Part shown: piece by piece, positions 45,001 to 57,100 of the stretch
Layout: each line of letters opens with the position of its first letter
Position numbering within the stretch: position 1 is the stretch's first letter
Assembly: GCF_024362695.1 (NCBI RefSeq)
Contig: NC_065421.1
Coordinates: 6,510,598 to 6,574,597 of the forward strand
Reading direction: 5' to 3'
Source of the DNA: Pectinophora gossypiella
Lineage: Eukaryota > Arthropoda > Insecta > Lepidoptera > Gelechiidae
Length of the DNA stretch: 64,000 nucleotides
Translations under genes and position numbers: made by a program
The notes under the pieces: generated by a model
Seen by the model: the letters and a program-made list of their open reading frames with translations, nothing else
Told to the model about the DNA's origin: nothing
The model's database searches: none

Positions 45001-45967
45001 ATTTGCTTCCAGAACAGCGTCGAAGCGTTAGTGTAATCATCATCATCATCAGCCGTACAACGCCCACTGCTGGGCATAGGCCTCCCCCAAGTTAGTGTAA
45101 TAACTCGTAAAATTACTAAACGGATTAGGATGAGTTATGTACAGTAAATAAACTTTGATGCCTTAGGAAAAGTTACGTTTAATCAAGGCATTACAATATT
45201 CATTTTGTTTCTGTATAACACCCAGAGACACACAAAGTCATACAAAGAGTGGAACAGTCAAGTTTGCGTTCAGTAGGACTAACATGCGCAACGCGATAAA
45301 ATTTTGTCACGGTCATTTTATCGATTCTGACGACATAATTATATCGTTTTGTCGAATGGTGCTAAAATGTGAACCCAAATAAGTCATGTCGTTCTGTCAA
45401 AATACGACAAAATCGCGTTGCACACATTTTAAGGAAAAAAAACAAACTTATCGATTTCGACAAAATTTATTGAATCGGTCGATAATTTTATCAGGTTGCA
45501 CATGTGAGCCCAGCAGGTGTTTAACGTTTAGAGAATTATCGTTTTTAAATTTTTCAAATAGGCGATAGTACTTCTTGGACGCGCAGCCTAATAGCCTCGT
45601 AAAGCCGAGGTTTCTAGACACAATAGTAAAACAATGGAGTTTGGATTTTAAAAGAACTGTCGGCGTTACGACTATAGACAAATATTCTTATTTATGCTCC
45701 TATTTCGAAATATGTATATTAAGTCATGACAATACTGTGTATTTAATTATATTTATATAAAACTGTAGCAAAATCTATCGTGTACATAATCTTTCGTCTA
45801 AACATATTCCTGGTTTGACGAGATAAATAATTCATGTTAATAATAATGTGTAATTTATAATTATATTGTGTCCTGTAGTGTTTACAAGTTATTACTTTCG
45901 TCACAGATCTATATCACAGATGTCTTCGTTCTCGTGCTATATGTAGATTACATGGATAATATTTTTT

Positions 45968-46430
45968 AATGAGGGACTTTCCAGGCTACTTTCACCAAAA
46001 ACAATATAGATGGCGTTGTACAGCTTTAACGTGATAATTACCTATTTTCTCATTACTCGGGTATTTATTATTCCAAAATACTATTTAATGGCAGAAGCTT
46101 TTTTTTTTTTTTGACGTGACTTATTGTAGATTTGCCGCAGATGGCATTAACTACTTGGCCGGAAATGGCAGAAGCAAAAAACAAGATACATATAATTGTT
46201 GCGTGATATTTGTATTACATTATGTATAGAATTATGTTGCTGCCTATATTGCTTCTCTTTATTTTGATCAGAATAATAATGGGTGCCTGGGTGTAATAAA
46301 AATGGGTCATCATTTGTACCCAAAAACAAAGATAAATAATGTCTGTTATCCGTGAAATGATAGAAATCTGTACAGCGCCATCTATATTGTCTTTGAGGGA
46401 TGTAGCCTAGAAAGTTCCTCATTACATGTT
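45968..46430. mobile_element. Foldback MITE with a nested micro-retroposon
   Basis: Left arm TAATGAGGGACTTTCCAGGC through ATATAGATGGCGTTGTACAG (to about 46022); right arm inverted at about 46370-46430 (CTGTACAGCGCCATCTATAT, CTAGAAAGTTCCTCATTA). A TA duplication is possible. Interrupted at 46099-46163. Confidence 0.7.
46099..46163 (-). mobile_element. Micro-retroposon, copy 3, with 12-bp target duplication
   Basis: 65 bp with T15-type A tail at its left end and the same body as copies 1 and 2. Flanked by AATGGCAGAAGC at 46087-46098 and 46164-46175. Confidence 0.85.
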
Positions 46431-47278
46431 ACATTTTCTCTGTGGCTTTACAATCGGCTACAGGTAAAATTATTGTGTTGTTGTACCTACTTTTATTCAT
46501 GTATGTGTAGTGAATCAAAGCATAATAATCGATTTTAGGTCTATGTAATTATTAATCATAAAACTATCATTTGTTGAATAACTTCTATCAGTGATCTGAA
46601 TATTTTTGTTATGCCGTGTATGGTAAGGAATATATGAGCTGGTGAAATATTTTTGTGTTTGACTTGACTGTATTTTTCTTTTACTACTTACCCCTTACCG
46701 ATATAACAAATCTGCCGTCCCTAATAGTGTAGACAAAACCACAAGTTACCAGAGAATGATTTTAAATTGACCACACTTACCTGTAGTTATCGATAAGTGA
46801 CCCAGTAAACTAAATGAAATTAAAAAAGTGCAGTACAAAATATTTTCAGCTGCTTATCATTCTGGATAGAACAACATGAACTCCAGAAAGTCAGCATTGA
46901 GGATGATTGATATAACATGTTATTATTTAAGGTACTACTAAAGCATATTTTTACGAAAAAAAAAAACATTTTTAAACAAAAATATTTTTTATGGCGATAA
47001 TTTTACTGCAAAAGGCTGTACACACAGGTTTCTTTGACCTATTAGATTATTAAAAAAGTATCAAACGATTGATCAACCTGATCCACCAATCAGAAACCAC
47101 GAGAATGAAAGAATTATTGGTTTTTCTTCTCGTTTCTTTTCACCACATTCGCATCTCGGCATCTCGCTTGCTTATTGCTTGACTTTTGTCATTTTTTGGG
47201 TTGCCAAATTGGAGGGTTTTGTCACAAATTTGAAAATCTTTTTTCCCATATTTCTTTTGTTGGTGCTAATTTCTGTAA

Positions 47279-47625
47279 ACACCATCTAATTTTATTTTGA
47301 GTTATATCTGTCATTTTCTTATCCGCCGAAAAGGAAAGGGACGGGTAATCGACAAGCATTAAATTTATGGAACACACGTCAATTTTAAGCACAGATCTAA
47401 AACAACCGTCTAAAAATTTTACATTTGCCAATAACCCGACAGAATTATGTTGACAGCACACGTCAAACGGTTTGCATACCAGCGAGATACCTTTTTAATT
47501 CGCCCGGGTTATTCATTCATTTACTCATTTTTCCTAAAATTAAGAGCTGTTAAACATCCGTCCCTTTCCTTTTCGGCGGATAAGAAAATGACAGGTATAA
47601 CTTAAAGTAAAATTAGAAGGTGTCT
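47279..47625. mobile_element. Long-TIR MITE, family 3, copy 3 (best preserved)
   Basis: Left arm about 47285-47347 (ACACCATCTAATTTTATTTT, then TGTCATTTTCTTATCCGCCG and AAAAGGAAAGGGACGG) has its inverse at about 47556-47622. The interior contains CCAATAACCCGACAGAATTA. No coding frame. Confidence 0.75.
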
Positions 47626-48111
47626 GCAGGTATCGGAGCCATTGTTGCATCTAATCCAGCTCCTACCCTATCTTATCACGACTCCAACTGTTTAGCCAGG
47701 TGTGTACGGTCAACGTAAGGTGGTGTATGGTGACATGGTCTAATATTAATTAAAACGTGATCGTTATATTTCATTAACAAAAACATTTTGGGGGAAATTT
47801 TCAGAAAGTTTTTTTATGGAAATGGGTAATTCCAAAATACGTGTCTGGCAACCCTTTCTGTTTCTGTTCAATTTCTGTTGCTGAACTTGCTGAGGATTTT
47901 TTTGCAAAACTTAAAAATTGGAAGGTTTACATTTATTTTGTGGAGAATAAGCGTAAGTATTCATGAAAATTGGCTACTAAATGATTTTATTTGTTCGTAA
48001 TCTGAATCTTATGAAAACGAATACAAGGCTGCGTGACTTTTGTTTATGATTTGTTGTTTTGTAAACTCAGCAATATTTGTCTTTTCCGGTGAGTTTAGTG
48101 GATTGTTGAGG

Positions 48112-51100
48112 ATGGATGAGCTTCGGAGCTTCTTCAACGATCCGTGCCCTTCGAAAGGGCAGGTAAAGCGGATAGCTAGCGGGCTGACCGACGGCATAAA
48201 CATCTCGAAGAATGATACCTGTGATCAGCTTACCCGGCGAGAGGCGCATCGTCGGTCCATGGTCCCGACAGGCACGGATTATGCCCGTGAGATCAAGCAG
48301 AGAGAAAATGAAATGTATATCAAGGTTAGACCTCTAATATTTCGTAGAATTTTAACATTTGTGGTAATACTGATATTTTAATAAGAATTTTAAACTTATT
48401 TTGCAGTTTGTGGGTATTAGATATTTCCTCTTGTTGTATTGTATCAATTGTATGCCACTTCACAGGCTTTCCGTAAAGACTGGTCTGTGTACATAAATAA
48501 TCAGTCAAAAGATTAGGTCAAAAGGTACCTATTTGTTCTCATGCAAGACCCAATAAAGTTTCATATTCAATACAGAAAATTCAAGGTTTTGATGTTGTAT
48601 TGAACTACAAATTATATGTTCTACAGAATGAATTGGACCGTGAGAAGTGGGAGAGTGTATCCGGTGGTCTTGAGTCTATTGAACACTTGTCTTCATGGGG
48701 CGCTTCAATGTTGAATGTCGGAGAGCTGACTGAAGAGGCCATGACCGAGGTGTACAGCAAGTACTCCTTTAAGAAGAAGGAAGATACAAATAAACTGGCT
48801 ATTGATGAATATAAACAAGAGGTATTCCATGTTATATTTGGTTTTTAAGTCATTGTTAGACTGCCGATGAAATACTACTAGTTATTTAAACTTCGAGGAC
48901 TTGGGGGAACTCTGGCAGTTTGTAAGGGATTCATATTAATAAACAAAATACAATACAAAGAAAAATCTAATAACATTGTAATATTTGAAGTCTTGATTTC
49001 TGTTCTGGGTAACATGTGTGAAGTACGTCTCTTACCTAGTTATTCGCTTTTAGGTTGTTTTTGTATACTAGGGTAGTTTCCAACTAGTCAAATCAGTAAC
49101 TTTTTACTAAACGTCAAAACACTGAAAAAGCAACCTGTGATGTCATAGAAAAATGTGACAAAATGTTATACATAGGTATTATTAGATTTTTCTTTATTCA
49201 AATTCATAAATAAATTATAAAGAAAAAAGGAAATGTTTTTTGTCACCTTTAGACCTGTTTTTATTTAGTAATCAGAATTTCATAATTTATTTTTGACCTA
49301 GGAAACTATCCAATTATATCCTTTATCTCTTTTGCACAGTGGTTAGAATGATATGATGGTGATATTTGCAAATGTATTTCTTTGTGGGTAATTTTATAGT
49401 TTTTATTATTCATAAACTAATTTTAATTGGATTAATGTATTGTGTGGTAATTGCCCCACACACACCCGAGGCTTTGCTGCTACAATCAGTGGTGGAGATT
49501 TGTAATTAGCATATAGTTACTAATGATTTTATTTACTGTACTATTCAGCTGTTAATCTTCCTAAAAGTAAATAAATAAATAAATAATAAATTTGCTGCCC
49601 CATTTAATACTTCTAGTTCTTTGCTGTGCTAAGATACAGGCCTCTTATGAATCTAGGATTTAACTGTCATCAATATTTTACTATTATCTTCGGGTAGCTA
49701 ACAGCTTCGTTTACAAGACAAGGGGAGTTAGCAGAACGCCAATTACAAGGTTCCACTTTTTCAATACTTACTCAGAATTTCCCATTAGATTCTGGACAGA
49801 ATCGGCGGCTTCCCCGTAGTGATCATCGAGGGGCCTACGGGCTGCGGTAAGACAACTCAGGTCCCCCAGTGGATCCTCGACGACTGCTACCAGAAACGCA
49901 AGCCTTGCAAGATCATAGTGACGCAGCCGCGCAAGATTGCCGCCATATCTATAGCTAGGAGAGTTGCGCAGGAGAGAGGATGGGATGTCGGCGGACTTGT
50001 CGGGTTCCAGGTACTATTCTCTTGTTTTTTTCTTAATCTTTATTTATTATAATTAAAAAATATATCAGGATGGTGATAAAACAATATTCTTTCTCGTTTC
50101 AGGTGGGACTGCAAAAAGAAACATCTCCTGATACTCGTATTTCTTACGTCACCACAGGAGTTTTACTACAAAAATTAGGTATACAGCCATTATAATTAAA
50201 TTATGGAAAAAAACTATGATATATATCGGCTATCTTCATCAGCGGCGATAAATTTTATCTTCTGAAATAGCATAGCATTTGAAGTTATGCTTTTACGATA
50301 GATTTTTCCCAGACGTATCCATCGGCGACACCCTTAGTGTTATCCTGGGCCCTTGATTGGGCGCGAGCGTGACTAACAAGACCAAATTTTCTTTTGAAGG
50401 CCCTATTGCAAGAAGCACAATAGATTGTCCCACTTGAGGTTGAGGTAGTGTTACGTCGAGTAATTATTCCGACTGCTGATTTAACCTCGTATAAACTTTT
50501 GCAGTGGCAGCGAAGACGATGAACGAATACACGCACATAATATTGGACGAAGTTCACGAGCGTGGCCAAGAGATGGACTTCCTCCTTCTGGTTGTGAAGA
50601 GGCTTCTGTACACTGTGTCCCCTCGCGTCAAAGTGATCCTAATGTCTGCCACATTCAGGAAGATGGCCTTCGCAGACTACTTTAACATATCTGAAGACCA
50701 CATCCCGCAGATGGCTTCATGCATTGAAATCGTGAAGAAAGAACCTACATTCAGTGTGAAGACTTTCTACTTGAACAACTTGACGAAGTTTGGCTCGGTG
50801 AGTTATATCTTGTCACTTGGAGAGCTAAAAAGGCCATATTCAAGCAATTCACCTAAAAAAATTAATGTTGCCATTTGACTGCGTCACTATGACATTCAAC
50901 ACATATTTTTATTTGCGCAAATGTCAAATAGCGATATCGGTCATTAGATGAATTTATCATTCGCCATCAAAGAATTGCCAATCTGCGGGGGACGTTTTTG
51001 CTAATGCTGAATAACATGCTTAGACTCAGATCATTAAAAAAAATATGATTCAAGCCTGCAAGTTTATCCTATAGGGGGAGCTAGTTGACTCCGAAATAGT

Positions 51101-54100
51101 CTTCGGAAAGACTTTACGGCTTCGATGTGGCCATTTTAGCTTTTTCTGTCCCTATGTACGCTTAAATCTTTAAAACTACGCAACCGATTTTGATGCGGTT
51201 ATTTTAATAGATAGAGTGATTCAAGAGGAAGGTTTATATTTATAATATCATCCATTAAATAGTGGAAAAATATTGTAATGATAAAATATTTTTAATGTGA
51301 TGTCGTAAATAATTTCATTTTTTCCTCACCATTGCACCCGAGCGAAGCCGGGGCGGGTCGCTAGTGTGACAATAATATAAGATCATTTTCTCAACTCAGA
51401 TTCTCCAACAAGCTACACCTCGTGATGAGCCGTCGATAGCTACCGAAATGCACCACCTAGTGATAAAGCTACTCAACGCGTTCGAGATGATAGACAAGCA
51501 AGAGGACCGCTACGAGAGCCGCGCGAATGCAGATCTGCCCTCCGTGCTCGTGTTCCTGCCCGGCATCAACGAGATTGAAGAACTCTACACGCACCTCAAC
51601 GATATGACATTGAGGTACTAACTTGTTATAGTCTTCCCGTCCTTAGTAGCCAGGCACGCCGTGAGCTGATAAGCAAGAAACGGCATCAGTGAGATTGAAG
51701 AACTCTACACGCACCTCAACGATGTGACATTGAGGTACTAACTTGTTATAGTCTTCCCGTCCTTAGTAGCCAGCCACGCCGTGAGCTGATAAGCAAGAAA
51801 CGGCATCAGTGAGATTGAAGAACTCTACAGGCTACTTAATCATATCACATTGAGGTACTACGCTATAAAGTACATCCCTCCTTAGTAACCTTGCCAAACT
51901 ATCGATAGCCCAGGATAAATGTTTCTTACTGGCTATGTAAAATACATAAACAGCCTATATACGTCCCACTGCTGGGCACAGGCCTCCCACCACGCTACTC
52001 CAATGCGGGTTGGTGGAGGTGTATTTACGGCTAATAGCCGGCACCAACGGCTTAACGTACCCTCCGAAGCACGGAATCATCTTACTTTTTCGGACTATCA
52101 GGTTATTCAAGCCTGAAAAGTCCTTACCAAACAAAGGACAGTCTCACAAAGTGATTTCGACAATGTCCCCATCGGGAATAGAACCCGGATCTCCAGATCG
52201 TGAGCCTAACGCTCTAACCACTACCACGGAGGCTGTTAATTCAATAATTCATTTAAAAATAATGTTGACGTGTATTAGGGCAAAGCTAGGCGACGCGGAG
52301 AGCGCGAAGTACAAGTGGTGGGTGTTACCGCTGCACTCGACGATCACTGCGGACGAGCAGGTGCGCGTGTTCCAGCGCGCGCCGCCGGGCTCGCGCAAGA
52401 TTATCCTCGCCACCAACATCGCCGAAAGCTCCATCACCGTGCCCGATATTAAATACGGTACATGACTGATAATACAATACACTATTTAAAGATATAACAT
52501 ACTAGCTTTTGCCCGCGACTTCGTCCGCTTGGCGTGTTATAAAAGAGAGATCTTTGTGTGTGTGGGAGAAAGGTTAAGAAATGCTTAATTTAATTACAGC
52601 CATAATTAAACTTTATATTTACTAAGGTATGCATGCATGCTAGATTAAAAACATCTATCTTACGCGGTTTAGATTTTTTCATACAAATGTTTTTTCCCGC
52701 TAACTCCCGTTCCCGTGGGAATTTTGCAATGTCCTGTTGCAACTAAGCTTTAAGTTTACTAAGGTACCTGCATTCCAAATTTCAAGCGTCTAACTTAAGC
52801 GGTTTAGATTTTTCATACAAAAGGATTTTCCCGCTAATTCCCGTCCCCGTGGGAATTTCGGGAATTCCTTTCTTAGTGCACCTCTACGGTACCTAAGCTA
52901 CGTCCCTTTGAAATTTCAAGTGCCTACGTTTAGCCGTTTAGGCTGTGCGTTCATATGTCAGTCAGTCAGTTTCTCCTTTTATATATTTATATTCCTAAGC
53001 TCACAGCTTGAGGAGCTCGGTGGCGCAACGGTAAACGCGCTCGGTCTGTGATTGTTGAAGTTAAGCAACTTTCGCAAAGGCCGGTCATAGGATGGGTGAC
53101 CACAAAAAGAAAAAAAGTTTTCATCTCGAGCTTCTCCGTGCTTCGGAAGGCACTTTAAGCTGTTGGTCCCGGCTGCATTAGCAGTCGTTAATAACCATCA
53201 ATCCGCACTGGGCCCGCGTGGTGGTTTAAGGCCCCGATCTCCCTACCCATCCATAGGGAAGGCCCGTGCCCCAGCAGTGGGGGGGACGACGTTAATGGGC
53301 TAATGATGATGATGAAGCTCACAGCTATATTCCACCCCGATACCGACTCCGCCGGCCTGGTCATTCAGCGCTTACCGCTATCGACCCGCTAAAGTCCGTT
53401 AAATCTTTCAAATATAATCCTTTCAGACGACGCCCTGAGCCGAGGTTCGCTAGTTTAATTAGGCTAGTCAGAGGTAAAGCATCTCATGATGAACCAAGTA
53501 TCCACGCTTCACCAATATTTCTATTAGATCATCGTGATAAGTGGGATTACAAGACATTGTTAAAACATGGACGAGTTAGTTTACCTCGTAATTTCGCTGA
53601 CGCACATTTTGCAGGATTAAAAAAATCTTGAGTGCAAAGGGCCGCATAGAATGTTCGATTCATTACGACTTCACGTCTCTGACTGGCTTGGTGAATCCTT
53701 GTCTAAAAACATTCCACAGAAGAAAAAAAATTCGTCTTTTCCAGTTATCGACTACTGCCTTATAAAGATGCTAGTAGCGGACCCGAGCACCAACTTCACC
53801 TCCCTACAACTGTGCTGGGCATCGAAGACCAACTGCGAGCAACGCGCCGGCCGCGCGGGCCGAGTGCGGGACGGACGCGTCTACAGACTTGTCACTGACA
53901 AGTTCTATGTGAGTATTATATCTGTATGCTTACTTCATGGTATAATAAAACAATCTTATGAGAAGCCGGCATTGCTAGCCGCTTGATGACGTAAGTGTTA
54001 CATGAATTGGGCCGTGTACTAGGTTCAAGATAAATTGTAAAATTCTAATTACTAAATAAAGACAGTCTAACGAAAAACATTTTCTTTTTTCTATTTAACT

Positions 54101-57100
54101 TATTTATAATAAGAAGCATAGGAAAGTGCGATAAAGCTACACAGCACCGCCGCGTATCTTCCGAGTATTCACACCCATTTCATGATTCCTTTAACTATGT
54201 TCCTACAGGACAACTTCAACCAAGAGTGCCGTCCGGAGATCCTGCGCTGTCCGCTGGAGCGCCTGGTGCTGTTGGCCAAGATGTTAGATATCGGCCCACC
54301 CGCCGATACCCTCGCCCTCGCCATGGACCCGCCCGACATGTCCAATATACACCGCACCATATTAGTGCTCAAAGAGGTAACATACCAGTTTCACATCCCA
54401 GACACTCTGTACAAAAAATTCATTGTGTGCCGCCTTACCGCGAAAGTGCGAAAGAGACAGACAGTACGCGCGCGCTCCCCTTATTCCTTAGTGCATTTGG
54501 CCGTGTATACTAAACGAAGACCCAGAGGGGGTGAGGTAAATATAGCTCGGCACCGGATACGAATTGGTGCGGGACGGAGAGTTACCGCAGTGTTGTTCTC
54601 TATGCCACTATGAATAAGCATTGGCTATGTGACCGTTAATACGTTTGCAGTCGCTAACCAATGCTTATTGTGTGTACATCGTCACTTACCATCAAGTGAG
54701 ATTGTGGACAAATTTTAACCTTATCTCTGACTAAAATTGGCTACGGAGGGTGTGATGACGTCAGCGGCCTTGTAATGTTAGCTGTCACTTTTGAGCATAC
54801 TTTGTTTTGTTGTACCGTGATAAAACCTACAAAATTCCACATGCACTAATAAATTAATCTACCGTCCGCATAGATGGGAGCCCTAAAGAAGACGTTGAAC
54901 GACGTGTGGTCTGCATCTGACGGTGATATCACCTACCTGGGCCGCGTGATGGCCAAGCTGCCGCTGGACGTGCGAGCCTCCAAGCTCATCATGCTGGGAC
55001 ACATCTACGGATGTCTGGAGGAGAGTATCATCATGGGTAAGTAATAGTGTACAGTTCACCAATGGACGTGAAAGACGTGTGGTATGCATCGGACGAGTGT
55101 AGTATCTTCACGAATAACTACAATTATATTGTTTTTGTTTTTAAAGCACCCACCCGTTCTTAGAGAAACTCATAAAGAGAAAATTCTATCGAGAAAATCT
55201 GACTCGGATGGTACTTAAACCCGCAGCGTGTTAACACGCTCGTTCGGGCTTGACAAACACTACAATAAATATAAATACTCACTTAAAAGTTTAAAAGTTT
55301 TTTTGGAATTGTTAAGTAATCCGCATTGGAGCAGCGTGGTGGAGTATGCTCCATACCCCCTCCGGTTGATTGAGGGGAGGCCTGTGCCCAGCAGTGGGAC
55401 GTATATAGGCTATTTATATATGTTTATGTACTTGTGGGAATGGTATCGATTTTGGCTAAATTTAATGTGATTGATGTGCGACGAAAGCGTCAATGACACG
55501 GTGCAATAAGAAATGACGTAAACATCATAAACCGGAGTGTTCGTAACGGGACTACACGCCAACTTCTTCCTCTTATATTTTTTTGGTGTAACAAATCTAA
55601 AAATAGCCCCGTTCTTCTCTTACGCTTAGCGCAAGATAGAGGTGGAGAGAACTCGAGGATAAAAACTGCCTATTTCTCCCATCAGGTGGCTCTACTGTTG
55701 TATGTTCTTAAATTTTGACAGTTTTCCATACTATTTGAGAAACAAACGTATTGTTTTGATTATATTTTAACACTCTCCCTTTGCGCAGTGTTTTATACTC
55801 AAAATCATAGTATTATATTTATTCCCTAAAGATCGGAAAGAAGAAAACTTAGAAAAACTTATTTTCCATCATTCCTTTTTCGAACTGGCTGCTTTTCTTC
55901 TTCGATACTCGTCCTTCAGACAAGTTACACTCCACGTTGCTCCACATTTTATTGCAATTTACCACGAATTTTAGCTGGACAGTATGGAGAACTGTCAAAA
56001 TTTAGGAACATTCAACAGTGCTGCCGCCTACGTTTGGGCTTTTACTTTTTATCCTCATTATATTTCCAGCGGCGTCCATGTCTGTAAAGAACATGTTCAG
56101 CTTCCACTTCCGCGAGCGACTGAACGGGTACAACTCCAAGCTGACGTGGGCTGACGGGTCCACCAGCGACTGCATCGCGTTCTACAATGTTTACAAGGTT
56201 AGTTTCATTTTGTTACTGAGGTACTACTAGCCCGATGGACAGATGAACAAGTGTGATCAGCTATTTTCAAATTGATGTTCACCGTGCTTCATTAGTAGGG
56301 TATCGTTCCCGAGACCTGAGGCCTCCCAGGAAGTGGCAGGAAAACGGGATAAAACGAAACCTTCGGAGAGCAAGTAAAATTAAGCCAAAACCGATCCCAA
56401 ATATCAGTAGCAGTGGTTGAGCCAAGCCGGTACAGAAACCTTTGAAAACTCGGGGTAATGACCTGGATATCTCCACCGAACACCTAATAACTTTTTTCCC
56501 CATTCGAATGAATGAATCATTTCTATTCGCCTATCACTAACATAAGCTCCTTGTGTCACCAGGTGTGGAACCACCTGAACCAGCAAAAGTACTTCGAGCA
56601 GTCTGGTCAGAACGAGGTGCAATGGGCGCGTCGGTTCTTCCTGCAAGTGCGTTCGCTGAGGGAGCTCCGTGACCTGGTGCGCGAGTTGAAGATGCGACTG
56701 TCCAGGGAAGGCATTGAAGTGCAGAAGGAAAGCTCACCTTGGGACCGGACTGAACAAGCGCTTGTGCTCAAGGTAAATTCAATATTTGATTACAGTAATT
56801 TTTGTGAGCTTATATTATGTTGCTGTTTTAAAAAAAAACTAAAGCGTTTGTTCAGTTGGACTTAGGTATGTTAGAAGAGGATAGCAACAAACTTATTGTT
56901 ACACCATGGCCCTTCACGAACAAGTTCATAAAATAAGTTCTCCAATCATATTAATTACAATATATGATAGCTTTGACGAAATTCAAGATATTTACATTCG
57001 CATTTGAAAAATGTCTTCAAACACCCGATTTACTGAGCACGGTATGATTTGAATAGTCACAGGTTGAGAAAGTGCCGGCGGTGTAACGACCTTCCCCAGA

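Larger units (their letters stand above)
40591..48111. other. Intergenic region between WDR37 and spindle-E
   Basis: 7.5 kb with no host gene recognised. Contents: micro-retroposon (40702-40752), foldback (41085-41230), CA microsatellite (41757-41876), SINE (42889-43058), MITE family 1 (44170-44332), dispersed repeats (44634-45000), a foldback MITE (45968-46430) with a nested micro-retroposon, and MITE family 3 (47279-47625). The rest is AT-rich. Confidence 0.6.

Noticed and set aside
53400..53640. Possible gene fragment in spn-E intron 7 (ASIF-rich reading near 53490)
   Set aside because: Frames are short and interrupted; it looks like unclassified repeat DNA and no protein family was recognised.
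54226..54613. Extended frames beyond spn-E exon 9
   Set aside because: The exon ends at a good donor after 54376; the remainder reads intron sequence.
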